Source: Rutidosis leptorrhynchoides
Taxonomy: Eukaryota > Streptophyta > Magnoliopsida > Asterales > Asteraceae
Assembly (NCBI RefSeq): GCF_046630445.1
Contig: NC_092340.1
Location: forward strand, 36,726,001 to 36,790,000
Reading direction: 5' to 3'
Length of the DNA stretch: 64,000 bases
Below the pieces are notes generated by a model. That model saw only the letters and a list, made by a program, of their open reading frames with translations, did not search any database and was not told the origin of the DNA. Of the stretch, positions 1-11,985 are shown one piece after another. The translations under genes and the position numbers were made by a program. The stretch's first letter is position 1, and each line of letters begins with the position of its first letter.

Positions 1-765
1 ATTGATAACACTGCTTCCCACTCACATGAGTGGCACCAAGAAAAAGATATCGTTAGATCATCTAAAGCAGCTAGAGCCGATTCTAGCCATGACTTTGATT
101 CCATTTTTGCAAAGATAGATGCTGTCGAGAGACGAATGGAAAAGATGATTAAAGATATTCACTCAATACGAATTAGTTGTGAGCAGTGTCGAGGACCACA
201 TTTGACAAAAGATTGTCTCAGTATTGAACAAACAATGGAACAAAGAGAGAATGTTTCATACATGAACCAAAGGCCTGGAAATAATTATCAGAATAATTAT
301 CAACATCCAAGACCAATCTACAATCAAAACCAGAATTATAACCGAAATGTTCCATACAATAACCAACAAGGTTCTAGCAATCAACAAGTACCTAATAATA
401 CTTACAACCAGCAAAGACCTATTTTTCAAAATAAACCACCACAAACCGATGATAAAAAGCCAAATCTAGAAGACATGATGTCAAAGCTAGTTGAATATCA
501 AACGCAGTTTTTCACATCTCAGAAACAAACGAATGAACAAAATGCTCTAGCATTTAGAAATCAACAAGCTTCTATCCAAAATCTGGAACAAGAAGTAAGT
601 AACCTAGCAAGGTTAATAGGTGAAAGAAAACCGGGAAGTCTACCTAGTGATACAAATGCTAACCCCCAGAATGAAACAGCTAAAGCCATTACCACAAGAA
701 GTGGTATTACACTTAAACCACCTGAAATACCTGTAATTTCTGAGAACTCTATTCCTACTCCATAA
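1..765 (+). pseudogene. Athila gag, C-terminal part
   Basis: The frame is open from base 1 to a TAA at 763-765 and continues from upstream of the window. It holds a compact Cys-His finger (CEQC, then His three residues later and Cys four after that) and then an Asn/Gln-rich tail (many NNYQN and NQQ words), which is usual for gag of this branch. The matching part of copy 2 is residues 311-564 of a 564-residue gag. I count five base differences from copy 2 between 136 and 765. The TAA separates gag from protease and is shared by both copies. Gag would form the particle and bind element RNA. Confidence 0.85.
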
Positions 766-1347
766 GAACCACAATTTGAGCAAGATAAGGAAACAGAACC
801 GGTAGTTGAAAAGGTTAATGAAGATAACACAGTTAAGGCTAAACCTTATGTTAAACCATACCAACCACCACTTCCTTACCCGAGTAAAATGAGAAAAGAA
901 AGACTTGAAGCCGAGCAATCCAAATTCTTGGATATGTTTAAACAAATAAATGTAAATCTTCCTTTCATTGATGTGATTTCAGGAATGCCAAGATACGCTA
1001 AATTTCTAAAAGATCTAATCACAAATAGAAAGAAAATGGAAGAACTCTCGGCTGTTACTATGAATGCAAATTGTTCTGCAGTGCTATTGAATAAGATACC
1101 AGAAAAATTATCAGATCCAGGAAGTTTTACAATTCCATGTTTTCTGGGTAGTCTTAGTTCAATAGAAGCATTGGCAGACTTAGGTGCTAGTATAAATCTA
1201 ATGCCGTATTCACTATACGCTAAACTAGACCTTGGAGAATTGAAACCAACACGAATAAGCATACAACTAGCCGATCGATCAGTAAAATATCCTAGAGGGA
1301 TAATGAAGAACATGCTAGTTAAAGTTGGTACTTTAGTATTTCCATAG
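766..1347 (+). pseudogene. Athila protease region
   Basis: After the gag stop the same frame is open again; the ATG at 889 is just an internal Met. The aspartic protease motif DLGAS lies about 97 residues after that Met, followed by INLMP. The frame ends at TAG 1345-1347. There, comparison with the next frame (ATG 1365, DME then Glu/Asp) indicates one missing base, so protease and RT are out of frame. The same shift occurs in copy 2. Retroviral-type proteases cut the polyprotein; this one cannot be made joined to RT. Confidence 0.8.
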
Positions 1348-1364
1348 ATTTTGTTATTCTGGAT

Positions 1365-2472
1365 ATGGAAGAAGATTCTCGAGTTCCTCTCATATTAGGA
1401 AGACCATTCTTAAACACGGCTAAAGCAATAATAGACGTGTTCGGTAAGAAACTGACCCTAAGTATAGAGGTCGAGAGTGTTACCTTTTCTGTTGATAGAG
1501 CCATGCAACAACCGCAATCTGCAGATGATACATGTTATTATATTCAAACTATAGATTCACATGCAGAATTGTTAGAAGAATTTTCAGAATTACAAGGAAC
1601 AGGAGAATGTTCTTTAGGAGAAGGAACTGAACCAATTGATGAAACTGAAATGTTAGCTACACTCATGGCTAATGGCTATGAACCAACAACAGAAGAAATT
1701 CAAATGCTAAAAGAGGAAGACAGATATCGATACAAATCATCGATAGAAGAACCACCGACATTAGAGTTAAAGCCACTTCCGAACCATTTGGAATACGCTT
1801 ATTTACATGGTGAATCTGAATTACCTATAATAATATCGTATTCTCTTACGAAAAATGAAAAATCTCAACTCATTTATGTGCTAAAAGCTCATAAACCAAC
1901 TATTGCATGGAAGATTCATGACATTAAAGGCATAAGTCCTCCGTATTGCACACATAAAATCCTTATGAAAGAAGGTCATAAAACGTATGTGCAACGCCAA
2001 CGAAGACTAAATCCTAATATGCAAGATGTTGTTAAGAAAGAAATTATTAAACTGCTAGATGCAGGTTTAATTTATCCAATCTTTGATAGTCCATGGGTAA
2101 GCCCAGTTCAATGCATACCTAAGAAGGGTGGCATGACTGTCATCACAAATGAAAAAAATGAGCTTATTCCTACTAGGACTGTAACAGGATGGCATGTTTG
2201 TATTGATTATAGAAAATTAAATGACACCACCAGAAAAGATCACTTTCCTTACCTTTCATTGATCAAATGTTGGACTTTGCAACGCCCTTGCAACCTTTCA
2301 AAGGTGCATGATGGCGATTTTTCACGACATGATAGAAGAATGCATGGAAGTTTTCATGGATGACTTTTCAGTCTTCGGTGATACTTTTGAAACATGTCTA
2401 GTTAATCTTGAATGAATGCTTATTAGATGCAAACAATCAAATCTAGTTCTTAATTAGGAGAAATGCCATTTC
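1365..2472 (+). pseudogene. Athila reverse transcriptase, N-terminal part with internal deletion
   Basis: A 332-codon frame (1365-2363) covers the linker and the RT fingers, including SPWVSPVQ and IDYRKLND. Near 2245 the frame shifts. At about 2276-2281 sequence coding for the central RT palm is missing: the text jumps from the segment after DHFP to one matching the GLCNAPATFQR region in another frame. The catalytic FMDD segment survives out of frame (about 2350-2365). A TGA (about 2413; CGA in copy 2) and a TAG (about 2456) follow. RT activity is therefore lost. The deletion is shared with copy 2. Confidence 0.85.
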
Positions 2473-3342
2473 ATGGTTAAAGAAGGCATCGTTCTTGGTC
2501 ATAAAATTTCAAAGGAAGGAATTGAAGTGGATAGAGCTAAAGTAGATGTAATTGCTAAACTTCCACATCCCACCAATGTTAGAGGAGTTAGGAGTTTTCT
2601 AGGGCATGCCGGTTTTTACCGACGTTTCATAAAAGATTTTTCTAAAATTGCCACTCCTATGAATAAACTCCTAGAAAAGGATGCTCCATTCATCTTTTCA
2701 GATGAATGTATCAAATCTTTTAATATTCTTAAAGAAAAACTCACTAATGCGCCGATCATGATAAAGCCAAATTGGAATCTACCATTTGAACTCATGTGCG
2801 ATGCAAGTGATTTTGCAATGGGAGCCGTTTTAGGACAAAGGATTGAAAAACGATTTCAACCTATTTATTACGCTAGTAAGACGTTACAAGAAGTACAAAC
2901 AAATTACACAACTACTGAAAAAGAACTCCTTGCTATTGTCTTTGCTTTTGACAAATTTCGTTCATATCTAGTTTTAGCTAAAACGGTGGTCTATACCGAC
3001 CATTCTGCTCTTAGATATCTATTTTCGAAACAAGATGCCAAACCACGATTAATCCGTTGGATCTTACTCCTACAAGAATTCGATATTGAAAACCGAGAAA
3101 AAAAGGGAGCAGAAAATCACGCCGCTGATCATCTTTCTCATCTTGAAAATTCTGAATTAGAAGTTCTAAATGAATCGGCTATACAAGATAACTTTCCTGA
3201 TGAATATCTATTGAAGATAGATTATAGTGAAATTTTATGGTTTGCAGACTATGCAAACTACTTAGTATGTGGATTCCTTGAAAAAGGGTTGTCGTACCAA
3301 AAACGAAAGAAATTCTTTAGTGATATAAAACACTATTTCTGA
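2473..3342 (+). pseudogene. Athila RT C-terminus and RNase H
   Basis: A 289-codon frame holds the RT thumb/connection ([17 protein letters not shown]) and an RNase H domain with its four acidic positions: D110 (CDAS), E151 (EKELLAI), D176 (YTDHSAL) and D219 (AADHLSHL). It ends at TGA 3340-3342, which is also present in copy 2 and cuts off the integrase. RNase H would remove RNA from the RNA/DNA hybrid. Copy 2 is worse here, with a stop before the last acidic residue. Confidence 0.85.
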
Positions 3343-4363
3343 GAAGATCCACATTTGTTTAAAAGTTGTCCCGATGGAATAATACGCCGATGTGTATTCG
3401 GGGATGAAGCCAGTCAAATCTTAAACCATTGTCACACAGGACCAACAGGAGGGCATTATGGGCCTCAACTTACAGCAAGAAAAGTCTACAAATGCTGGAT
3501 TCTATTGGCCTACAATTTTCAAAGACGCACACCTTCTTTGCAAATCCTGTGATACTTATCAAAGGGCCGGAAAAATAAGTCAACGTGATGAAATGCCACA
3601 AAATGTCATTCAAGTATGTGAAGTATTTGACGTTTGGGGTATTGACTTTATGGGTCCATTTCTAAAATTTCATAATAATCTCTATATTCTCGTTGCCATT
3701 GATTATGTATCTAAATGGGCGGAAGCACAAGCTCTCCCAACTAACGATGCACGAGTTATAGTCAACTTTTTAAAACGTCTTTTTGCTAGGTTCGGAACAC
3801 CGAAAGCTTTAATAAGTGATCGGGGTACTCATTTTTGTAATAATCAACTTGAGAAAGTTCTCAAAAGATATGGAGTAACTCATAAAATCTCCACTGCTTA
3901 TCATCCACAAACAAGTGGACAAGTTGAAAATACCAACCGAGCTTTAAAACTTATTCTAGAGAAAACCGTAGGATCAAATCCGAAGGAATGGTCCATGAAA
4001 TTGGAGGATGCACTCTGGGCTTTTAGAACAGCCTACAAAACTCCAATTGGAACCACACCTTTTAAACTCGTTTACGGAAAAGCATGTCACCTTCCAGTAG
4101 AAATTGAACACAAAGCATTTTGGGCTTTGAAGACATGTAATCTTGATTTACATGAAGCCGGACGTCTACGGTTAAGTCAATTAAACGAATTAGAAGAATT
4201 AAGACATGAAGCATATGAAAATTCGTTAATCTATAAGGAAAGAATGAAGAAATGGCATGATAAAGGAATCAGAAGTTCAAAAGAATTTAAAGAAGGAGAC
4301 AGAGTTCTTCTTTTCAATTCACGATTCAAGCTATTTCCTGGAAAATTGAAATCAAGATGGTAA
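3343..4363 (+). pseudogene. Athila integrase, frameshifted copy 1
   Basis: The zinc-binding HHCC part ([10 protein letters not shown], later CKSC) and the catalytic core ([27 protein letters not shown]) are present, but in two overlapping frames (3355-3552 and 3458-4363). The frame break lies in 3460-3500. Copy 2 has one G fewer at this place (GGGCC against GGCC after 3458), which restores a single frame there. The integrase stops soon after KLKSRW, without the C-terminal tail usual for the family. An antisense copia element begins 48 bp later. Confidence 0.85.
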
Positions 4364-4410
4364 AGGAAAATAAAAATTCGCAACAAAAGAAGAGCACGAC
4401 ACCTTGAAAG

Positions 4411-5337
4411 TGTTGGGATTTAACAAGTTACAAAATATACTTAAACATTTTAAGAATCAAATTAAAGCGGAAGCATGTAAGTACCAATTTTAGACTTGTT
4501 ATACTTTAACCAATTGAAGTTAAATCCCAATTAGGATCAAGTTGTGAAACATACTTACAAACTACAAGCAAGAAAAGAGTTTATACCTATTCCAAGCTTG
4601 GTAGTGAGTGATGAAGATGATGATGAAGAATAGAGCTTCAAATGGATAAAACCTCAAGTAGTTATACCCCAAACTTGTGCACCAACACCTAGTCTTTGGT
4701 TAGGATTTAATTACACTTGAATATAGCTTTGCAAAATTGAATTTAGAACCTCCTTTGGTACCAAAAAGGCCACGGCCTACAGCTCAAAAATGAGTAGAAT
4801 TCTGCAGTTTTTGATGTGTTTTCTTGTGTACTAGCATGTGTATGTATTGTTGCAAGAGCCAAGACACAAGTATATGGAAATATGGAAAAGCATGGTCAAG
4901 GAATCTAAGTCACAAGCATGTGTACTTACACTTCCAAGACCACTTCCTCTTTTGTTTAATAAAATAAGTTTTATAAAAGTTAAATTTTATAAAACTATTT
5001 TATAAAACTTCCATATAATTTATTATGTACATTTCTATTTATAAAACCAATTTTATAAAAAATGTAACATAACAAAATTAATTATTTAACCTATAAATAA
5101 TTAAATTCTTATTATATAAATTATTCCATAATTTATATATATATACACATCAAGTAATATTTCAGAAAACCATTTTTCTTAAAGTTCAAGTGTCGCGTAT
5201 TTAATCAATGATCCAATCGTTAAGATCAAACACGAATAAGGTGTCGGTAAGTTTGTTATTGGGTATGACCCGACTTGGATCAAAACATATTAGCCACGTT
5301 AATTTAATATGTCTCTCGGGCACACGAAATACCTTCA
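4411..5337 (-). repeat. 3' LTR of the truncated copia element, copy 1
   Basis: On the plus strand it starts TGTTGGGATTTAAC and ends ACCTTCA, next to the complement of a polypurine tract (ATCTCCCACTT at 5338-5348). That gives TG...CA ends and a length of 927 bp. It is AT-rich with no coding content. The matching LTR in copy 2 is 27491-28417. Confidence 0.75.
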
Positions 5338-5348
5338 ATCTCCCACTT

Positions 5349-6106
5349 GCACGAGAAACATAAAAAATTAATGCAAGTGATGGATACCACCTAACGACCA
5401 TCCATCACCCCCAACATGTTATAACTTTGTGCCATTCAATAACATCATCCCTTTCAAGTTCCCATCTCGAATATGAATAGGTGAATCTTTCATTATATCC
5501 TTTCGTCCTAGATGTTATGTTAAATCCAAGAGATACAGAGTGATCACTCTCTTTTAGATTTAACTTTATCAGGCCTTAAACATCTGACTCTCAACGAATA
5601 AGAGGGACAAATTCCATCTTGACTACATACGTCCTAAATATATACCTTGTATTATACCTGAGCTCTTCCTTATGAACTACCATATTTCAGAATAGCGAAG
5701 GAAAGAATCAAGGCGTAATACTAGGTAAATATCCGAACCCTGTATGTATCTCAGGTTAGAGGATACAATGATATTCGCCTTTACTCAAGATTACATGTGA
5801 TCAACCACAAAGACTCCATTTAGTAAATCTTGAGGGCGGGTCTTCCAATATTTGTATCCCATAAATATCTATGAACCTTGGTTGCAACCTTGCCCCACAT
5901 TTATCCCGTGAATGTATACCAATCCAAGTTCATAATAGTCTAAACCTCACACTTGTTCCCACAAATGTGATCGACTACGGAATTTAGAATAATTACTTAT
6001 TCATGGATAAAATATGCAAAATAGGAACTTAACTCAAAATAAATTAATACCATAATTATATTAATGAGTTTAAACAATTTCGTTCCGTTACAATACTTAA
6101 AATAGA
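5349..6106. other. copia 3' untranslated region, no gene
   Basis: This lies between the copia polypurine tract and the end of the RNase H frame. I see no open frame of note and no other feature. Copy 2 has the same stretch at 28429-29185, one base shorter (CCCC against CCC near 5893). Confidence 0.6.
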
Positions 6107-7356
6107 TCATGACCAATCACTAGAATACCGAAGCCCTAATGCACAAACATGTCCTGCATGTTTTGCTCCATGTAAGAGCTTCGTGAGAGGATCCGCTATA
6201 TTAAGATCTGTGTGAACTTTGCGAATACATATCTTTCCCTTTTCAACTTCATCCCTTATGTAGCTGAATCTCCGCTCAATGTGACAGGTCTTTTGGTGAG
6301 CACGAGGTTCCTTGATTTGAGCAATCGCACCCTCGTTGTCACAAAAGATCTCAATAGGGTCCTGAATGGAAGGGACTACTCCTAAGTCGTCGATGAATTT
6401 CTTCATCCATACAGTTTCCTGAGCTGCCAATGAGGCGGAAATGTACTCTGACTCTGTAGTGGATAAGGCAACAACATCCTGTTTTGAACTCTTCCAAGAG
6501 ACTGCACCTCCATTTAAAGTGAAGACATAACCGGATTGTGATCGAGAATCATCTCGATCAGTTTGGAAACTCGCGTCCACATAACATTTTACATCGAGTT
6601 CCTCCTCACCAGACCCATATATCAGAAACATATCCTTAGTCCTTCTAAGGTATTTCAATATACTTTTGACAGCAATCCAATGACTGTTTCCTGGGTTATT
6701 CTGGTATCTACTTGTCAGGCTAAGAGCGCATGACACATCCGGTCTAGTGCATATCATTGCATACATGATTGACCCAATGGCAGACACATATGGGACTTTC
6801 TTCATTCTCTCCTGTTCATCTTTCGTGGTGGGGCACTGAGATGAACTAAGAAGTGTTCCCTTTTGAATAGGTACCAAACCTTTCTTAGAGTTCTCCATCT
6901 TGAACCTTTTCAAGATCTTTTCAATGTATACACTTTGATTCAAACCTATCAGTTTCTTGGATCTATCCATGTAGATCCCAATCCCCAAAACGTATTGTGC
7001 TTCTCCAAGATCCTTAATAGAGAAGAATTTACTTAGCCAAGTTTTAACACCTTCCATTGCCGGAATATCATTTCCAAATAATAATATATCATCCACATAT
7101 AGTACAAGGAACATGATAGTGCTCCCACTAGCTTTCTTGTATACACAAGCTTCATCACCATTTTAATGAAGCCAAATTTCTTGGCCTCCTCATTAAAACG
7201 ATGATTCCACGTTCTAGATGCTTGTTTCAATCCGTAGATTGACTTCTTTAACTTGCATACCTTTTTAGGATATTTCGGATCAACAAAACCTTCAGGCTGA
7301 ACCATATAGACATCTTCCTCAAGATTTCCATTTAGGAAAGCGGTCTTGACATCCAT
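6107..7356 (-). pseudogene. copia reverse transcriptase/RNase H, frameshifted
   Basis: Two overlapping minus-strand frames (7033-7356 and 6107-7114) together cover RT from [10 protein letters not shown] through YVDD to the RNase H motifs ([24 protein letters not shown]) and end at a TGA. One T is missing near 7161 compared with copy 2 (TTTT against TTTTT after CACCA), which splits the gene here. Copy 2 keeps one 416-codon frame. The frame upstream is cut by a TAA just before MDVK. Confidence 0.9.
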
Positions 7357-8235
7357 TTACCATATTTCATAATCATAATGAGCAGCAATGGCAAGTAATA
7401 TCCTAATAGACTTTAGCATTGCCACAGGCAAAAAAGTTTCATCATAGTCAACCCCTTGAGTTTGAGTGAAACCTTTTGCTATAAGTCTAGCTTTATATGT
7501 ATCCAAGTTTCCATGTATGTCGGTTTTCATTTTGAAAAGCCATTTACAATCAACGAGCCTTGAACCAGTAGGTTGTTCAATAAGTTTCCAAACTTGGTTG
7601 TCATACATGGATTGCATCTTAGCGTTCATGGCTTCCTGCCATTTATCCTTATCAATCCTTGATAAAGCATCTTGGTAGTTTGTTGGTTCATCCAAATCAA
7701 CCACATAGCAACCATCCATGAGAAACCCATATCTCTCAGGAGGATTACTAATCCTACCAGATCTGCGAACGTCTTGTGTATTTTGATCATCCATTTGATC
7801 ACTCTCAACATTTTCATGTTGAGTGCTAGTGTCAACCAATTGTGTATCATCTACTTGATCTTGAACCTCTTCAAGATATATCTTCCTTTCACCGTTTCCT
7901 TCCATTAGGAACTTAGTTTCAAGGAATTCAGCCTTTCGAGCAACAAATATATTTTGCTCGGTTGGATCATAGAAATAGTATCCCATATCATCCTTGGGAT
8001 ATCCTATGAAGATACACTTCGTGGATCGAGCATTCAACTTATTAGGGACGTAACGCTTAGGATAAGCTTCACATCCCCATACCTTTAAGTATAATAGAGA
8101 TGGAGGTTTTCCAAACCACATCTCATGAGGAGTTCGTTCCACTTTCTTGGTTGGGGCCATATTTAGAATACGAGCCACGGAGCATAGACAATAACCCCAA
8201 AATGATAGAGACAATGAACAAATGATGTGCACCAT
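7357..8235 (-). pseudogene. copia integrase end and RT N-terminus
   Basis: This 292-codon frame starts within the integrase C-terminal part (TPHEMWFGKPPSLLYLKVWG, a hallmark of copia integrase), runs through the acidic linker (many Asp/Glu, then RRSGRISNPPERYGF) and the start of RT (NLDTYKARLIAKGFTQ). It ends at a TAA just before MDVKTAFL. The first residues (MVHIICS) are only the point where the piece begins, not a true start. Copy 2 carries the same TAA. Confidence 0.85.
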
Positions 8236-8240
8236 TTATC

Positions 8241-10025
8241 ATTCAACAAACAAACGCCAATATGTTTGGAAACTTTGGTAAAATTTAATCATTTTTCAAC
8301 GCTAATCACCCTCAATAATTTAAATTGTACTGATTTCTTGCAAATGAGGGCATTGCAAGATCTTAAGTGTGGGAAGAGGTTAAATTCTTTCAGATTTTTA
8401 AAATTTTAAATTTAAACACTTGGTTACCATTAAAAATACTAGTAAAGCAGTAGTTGTATTAGAATATAGTGCTCTCTAATAATAAAGAACAGCTCTAGTC
8501 TTATATACTGACTACTCAATTCTAGTAAAAATTTTCAAAATTTTCAACTAAATGAACTCAAAATCATGTTTATACATATTTATGAACGATAAAACTAGGT
8601 GTTAACACCGAAATTATTGTTACCTCGGAAAGGACATAAATTGAGAAACAACCCAAAATGTTAGAATTCATTTAAAATGGAATAGAGGAAAATAAAAAGG
8701 CAAAGAAAGGAAAATAAAAGCCAAGTGTGGGAAAAATTTACCAAATTATTTAGAACATATTTTTGTACAAATAATTGAAGATACTTTTGTTTTGGACAAT
8801 TTTATCAGTTTTACCCAATTTCTTATAATATATTTGAAAGAAAGATGAATCTACATGATGAATCAATTCCATCATTAAGAGGAAGTAAAGTCTTCCAAAA
8901 AAGACACGCGCTTCTTGATTTAGGTCAGGAAGTTGTCGTTCAGACCAGTTGTAGAGTCTACGAAAAACCTTGAAAAGTTTTCTCGAAAATCAGCTGAAAA
9001 TCCACGGACCTCAGCATCAAACAGGGTCGCCAAGTGGTCAGACTTATCCTAACCATGAGAGGATCTGTCTCGTACAATGGGGGCACCATGCAAATTAGCT
9101 TATAAGACTAATGAATCAGATCCCCAGAAAGGATAATCTCCTTAAAGATCAAAAATCAGCTTTTAAGACTGATATTACTCAATCCTTGAGATTGACTTTT
9201 AAAGATTGAGAATTACAAACTCATGGAATTCGATGATATCTAAACTCGAGCTTGAACGAGAAAATATTTTGATCAAAATTACAAACCGATTTATTTTCTG
9301 AAAACCCATTTTCAATGCGTTCATTACCATTGAACATAAAATCCTAGGAATTCACCTGGAATTCATTAGGTCACCTGAACCAAATCGGGTGTCAACCGTA
9401 AGAACGGTGGTTGCATAGCATGGTCAAAGACAGGACCTTGTATCAGACCGAAAAACTATAGGGTGATCTTTACTATTGCTCCTACAAAGGATAGTAATTG
9501 CATCCGACACGTTATAGACCATAATTATCAGCATGTCACGGGACATTGCCTTAAAAGTTGCTTGTTCAACGCTTTCCTTTACAACCGGACGGTAGTTTAC
9601 CAAAAGGTAATATACAGAGCAAGTATACTGGACGTGTTGCTTTCCCAATACAAGGTTAGCAAGTGGGTGGCACAAAACCATAAGTTTTGAGCCAAAGTTT
9701 TCAAATCTGAAACCCACCAAACCCACAAAAAAAAAAAAGATTTTGCAAACACCGGTGAAGGGTTATTCCGGAAAACTTATCTAGGGTAAAAGCTAGATTT
9801 TATTTTTGAAAGATCAAATGTTTTCATAAAGATCCAATTTTCTTAAAGGATCTAAATTTTCATAGTCATGTGGGACTGTAAACCACATCGTTACTACCAT
9901 TGTTTATACCGCCGTATAGAAATCACTGATGTACAAAGTGTGAAGAATAAAGAAGTGATTCTAGTAAAGTTTTATTCAAGTTCTATATTGCTTGAGGACA
10001 AGCAACGCTCAAGTGTGGGAATATT
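8241..10025 (+). other. Athila 3' untranslated region, copy 1
   Basis: This 1.8-kb stretch lies between the copia insertion and the Athila 3' LTR. AAGTGTGGGAA-type purine words occur three times (about 8357, 8720 and 10010); the last directly precedes the LTR and is the likely polypurine tract. Short open frames at 9424-9726, 9463-9690 and 9868-10113 overlap on both strands and show no recognisable domain. I see no env-like frame. Copy 2 differs mainly in a poly-A run near 9726 (three A longer here). Confidence 0.6.
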
Positions 10026-10629
10026 TGATAATGCTAAAAACGAACATATATTTCATAGCATTATCCCTCAAGAAAGACAAGCTTTTAGTTACAATTGTTC
10101 TATTTACAAGTGATATTCGTTTAAATAATAAAAGGTGAAGACAAAAGACAGATTCGATGAATTAAAGACGCAAACGACCAAAAAGCTCAAAAGTACAAAG
10201 TACAATCAAAGTGGTTCAAATTATTGATGAGAAACGTCTAAAAGTTACAAGAGTACAAGCTGCAAAACGCAAAATACAAGATATTAAATTGTACGCAAGG
10301 ACATTCGAAAATCTGGAACCGGGACCAGAGTCAACTCTCAACGCTCGACGCAACGGACTAAAAGTTACAAGTCAACTATGCACATGAATATAATATAATA
10401 TATAATTAATTCTTAAAATTATATATATATATATTATATTATTTAATAAAACCGTCGGCAAATAAAAAATAAAAGCATGTGAGCTGTAAAAGAAGGCCAT
10501 GCTATCGCATGGCCTGGAAGTGTAAAAACCATGCGGTCGCATGGTGAACAGTATCAGCTCAGGTCCTATAAAGTTCGCGTGTTTTGGCCGAATTTCATAC
10601 ACCTTTTTCTAATCTATCTCTCACTCTTA

Positions 10630-10722
<93 letters not shown>

Positions 10723-11985
10723 AATTTTAATTTTAATTTTAATTTAATAATAATAAGGGTATGTTAGCGAATGTTGTAAATGTGTAAGTCGAAATTTTGT
10801 CCGTGTAACGCTACGCTATTATTAATCATTGTAAGTTATGTTCAACCTTTTTAAATTAATGTCTCGTAGCTAACTTATTATTATGCTTATTTAATGCTGA
10901 AGTAATCGTGATGTTGGGCTAAAATATTAAAGACGGGGTAATTGGGCTTTATACCATAATTGGGGTTTGGACAAAAGAACGACACTTGTGGAAATTAGAC
11001 TATGAGCTATTAATGGGCTTTATATTTGTTTAATTGAATTATAGTTCGTTAATTTAATATAAAGATTTACAATTGGACGTACCTATAAATAACCACATAC
11101 ACTCGATCGGACACGATTGGCGGGATATTTATAAGTACTAATAATCGTTCATTTAACCGGACACGGGAATGGATTAATAGTTAATGGACTTATTAAAACA
11201 GGGGTGAGTTATATACAAGGAAAATTGGTGTAATTATAGTTTAAGTCCCCAATTAGTTGGAATATTTGACTTCGGATATAAGGATAATTTGACGAGGACA
11301 CTCGCACTTTATATTTATGACTGATGGACTGTTATGGACAAAAACTAGATGGATATATTGAATAATCCAGGATAAAGGACAATTAACCCATGGTAATAAA
11401 TTAAAATCAACACGTCAAACATCATGATTACGGAAGTTTAAATAAGCATAATTCCTTTATTTCATATTTCATCACACTTTTAGTTACTATCATTTTATTT
11501 AATTGCACTTTTAATTATCGTACTTTTTAATTATCTTAATTTTATTTATTGTCATTTTATTTATCGCACTTTAATTTATCGCACTTTAATTATTGTTATT
11601 TACTTTACGCTTTAAATTAAGTTATTTTTATATTTAATATTTTACATTAGGTTTTAACTGCGACTAAAGTTTTAAAATCGACAAATCGGTCATTAAACAG
11701 TAAAAACCCCCTTTTATAATAATAATACTACTTATATATTTTTATATTTTTACAAATATAGTTTTAAAAATATAGCGTTAAACTTGGCTAGTTCCCTTTA
11801 AAACGAACCGGACTTACTAAAAACTACACTACTGTATGATTAGGTACACTGCCTATAAGTGTTGTAGCAAGGTTTAGGTATATCCACTCTATAAATAAAT
11901 AAATAACTTGTGTAAAATTGTATCGTATTTAATAGTATTTCATAACAAATATATAACTATTTCGTATACACCTCTACGCACATCA
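10026..11985 (+). repeat. Athila 3' LTR, copy 1
   Basis: It begins TGATAATGCT just after the AAGTGTGGGA purine tract and ends CGCACATCA, with short inverted ends TGAT...ATCA. Length is 1960 bp; the copy 2 LTR (33103-35023) is 1921 bp, the difference being mostly an (AT)n tract. It contains paired CATGCG..CGCATG palindromes at about 10498-10550. Right after it comes sequence of another element (TGCAT...). No matching 5' LTR is visible upstream of copy 2. Confidence 0.75.
10632..10716. repeat. (AT)n microsatellite
   Basis: An uninterrupted AT tract of about 85 bp inside the Athila 3' LTR. The same site in copy 2 (33706-33761) is shorter and broken twice by TG. Open frames of alternating Ile-Tyr here are artefacts. 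Confidence 0.95.

Larger units (their letters stand above)
4411..8240 (-). mobile_element. 5'-truncated Ty1/copia element inside Athila copy 1
   Basis: Read on the minus strand, this piece has the end of integrase, RT, RNase H, a purine-rich AAGTGGGAGAT tract and one LTR (4411-5337). Gag, protease and most of integrase, and the 5' LTR, are missing. The sequence at the Athila integrase end reads directly into the LTR (GAAAG then TGTTGGG). The same truncated piece sits at the same place in copy 2 (27491 to about 31320), so the insertion and its truncation came before the 23-kb duplication. The RT and RNase H style is like TNT1-type copia elements; I do not assign a lineage. Confidence 0.85.
1..11985 (+). 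mobile_element. Athila-like Ty3 LTR retrotransposon, copy 1 (5' end outside window)
   Basis: The domain order is gag, protease, RT, RNase H, integrase, then a long untranslated stretch and a 3' LTR, as in the OTA (Athila/Tat) branch of Ty3 elements. The integrase end with its Lys/Glu-rich tail and the protease motif DLGAS fit that branch. The window begins inside gag, so the 5' LTR is not visible. A Ty1/copia element is inserted in antisense after the integrase (4411 to about 8240). The element is dead: it has a frameshift before RT, an RT core deletion, several stops and a truncated integrase end. The same lesions occur in copy 2 at 22153-35023, so the two are products of duplication and not separate insertions. 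Confidence 0.9.

Noticed and set aside
7466-7908. Plus-strand frames over the copia integrase/RT region (also 30546-30988)
   Set aside because: Shadows of the clear minus-strand copia coding frame.
9424-9726. 100-codon minus-strand frame in the Athila 3' region, also in copy 2; considered as an env-like gene
   Set aside because: No signal peptide or membrane segment in the right order, an overlapping frame on the other strand, and conservation explained by the recent duplication.
10531-10767. Open frame of alternating Ile-Tyr; similar at 33605-33805 and 37617-37805
   Set aside because: It is the translation of an (AT)n microsatellite and carries no coding signal.
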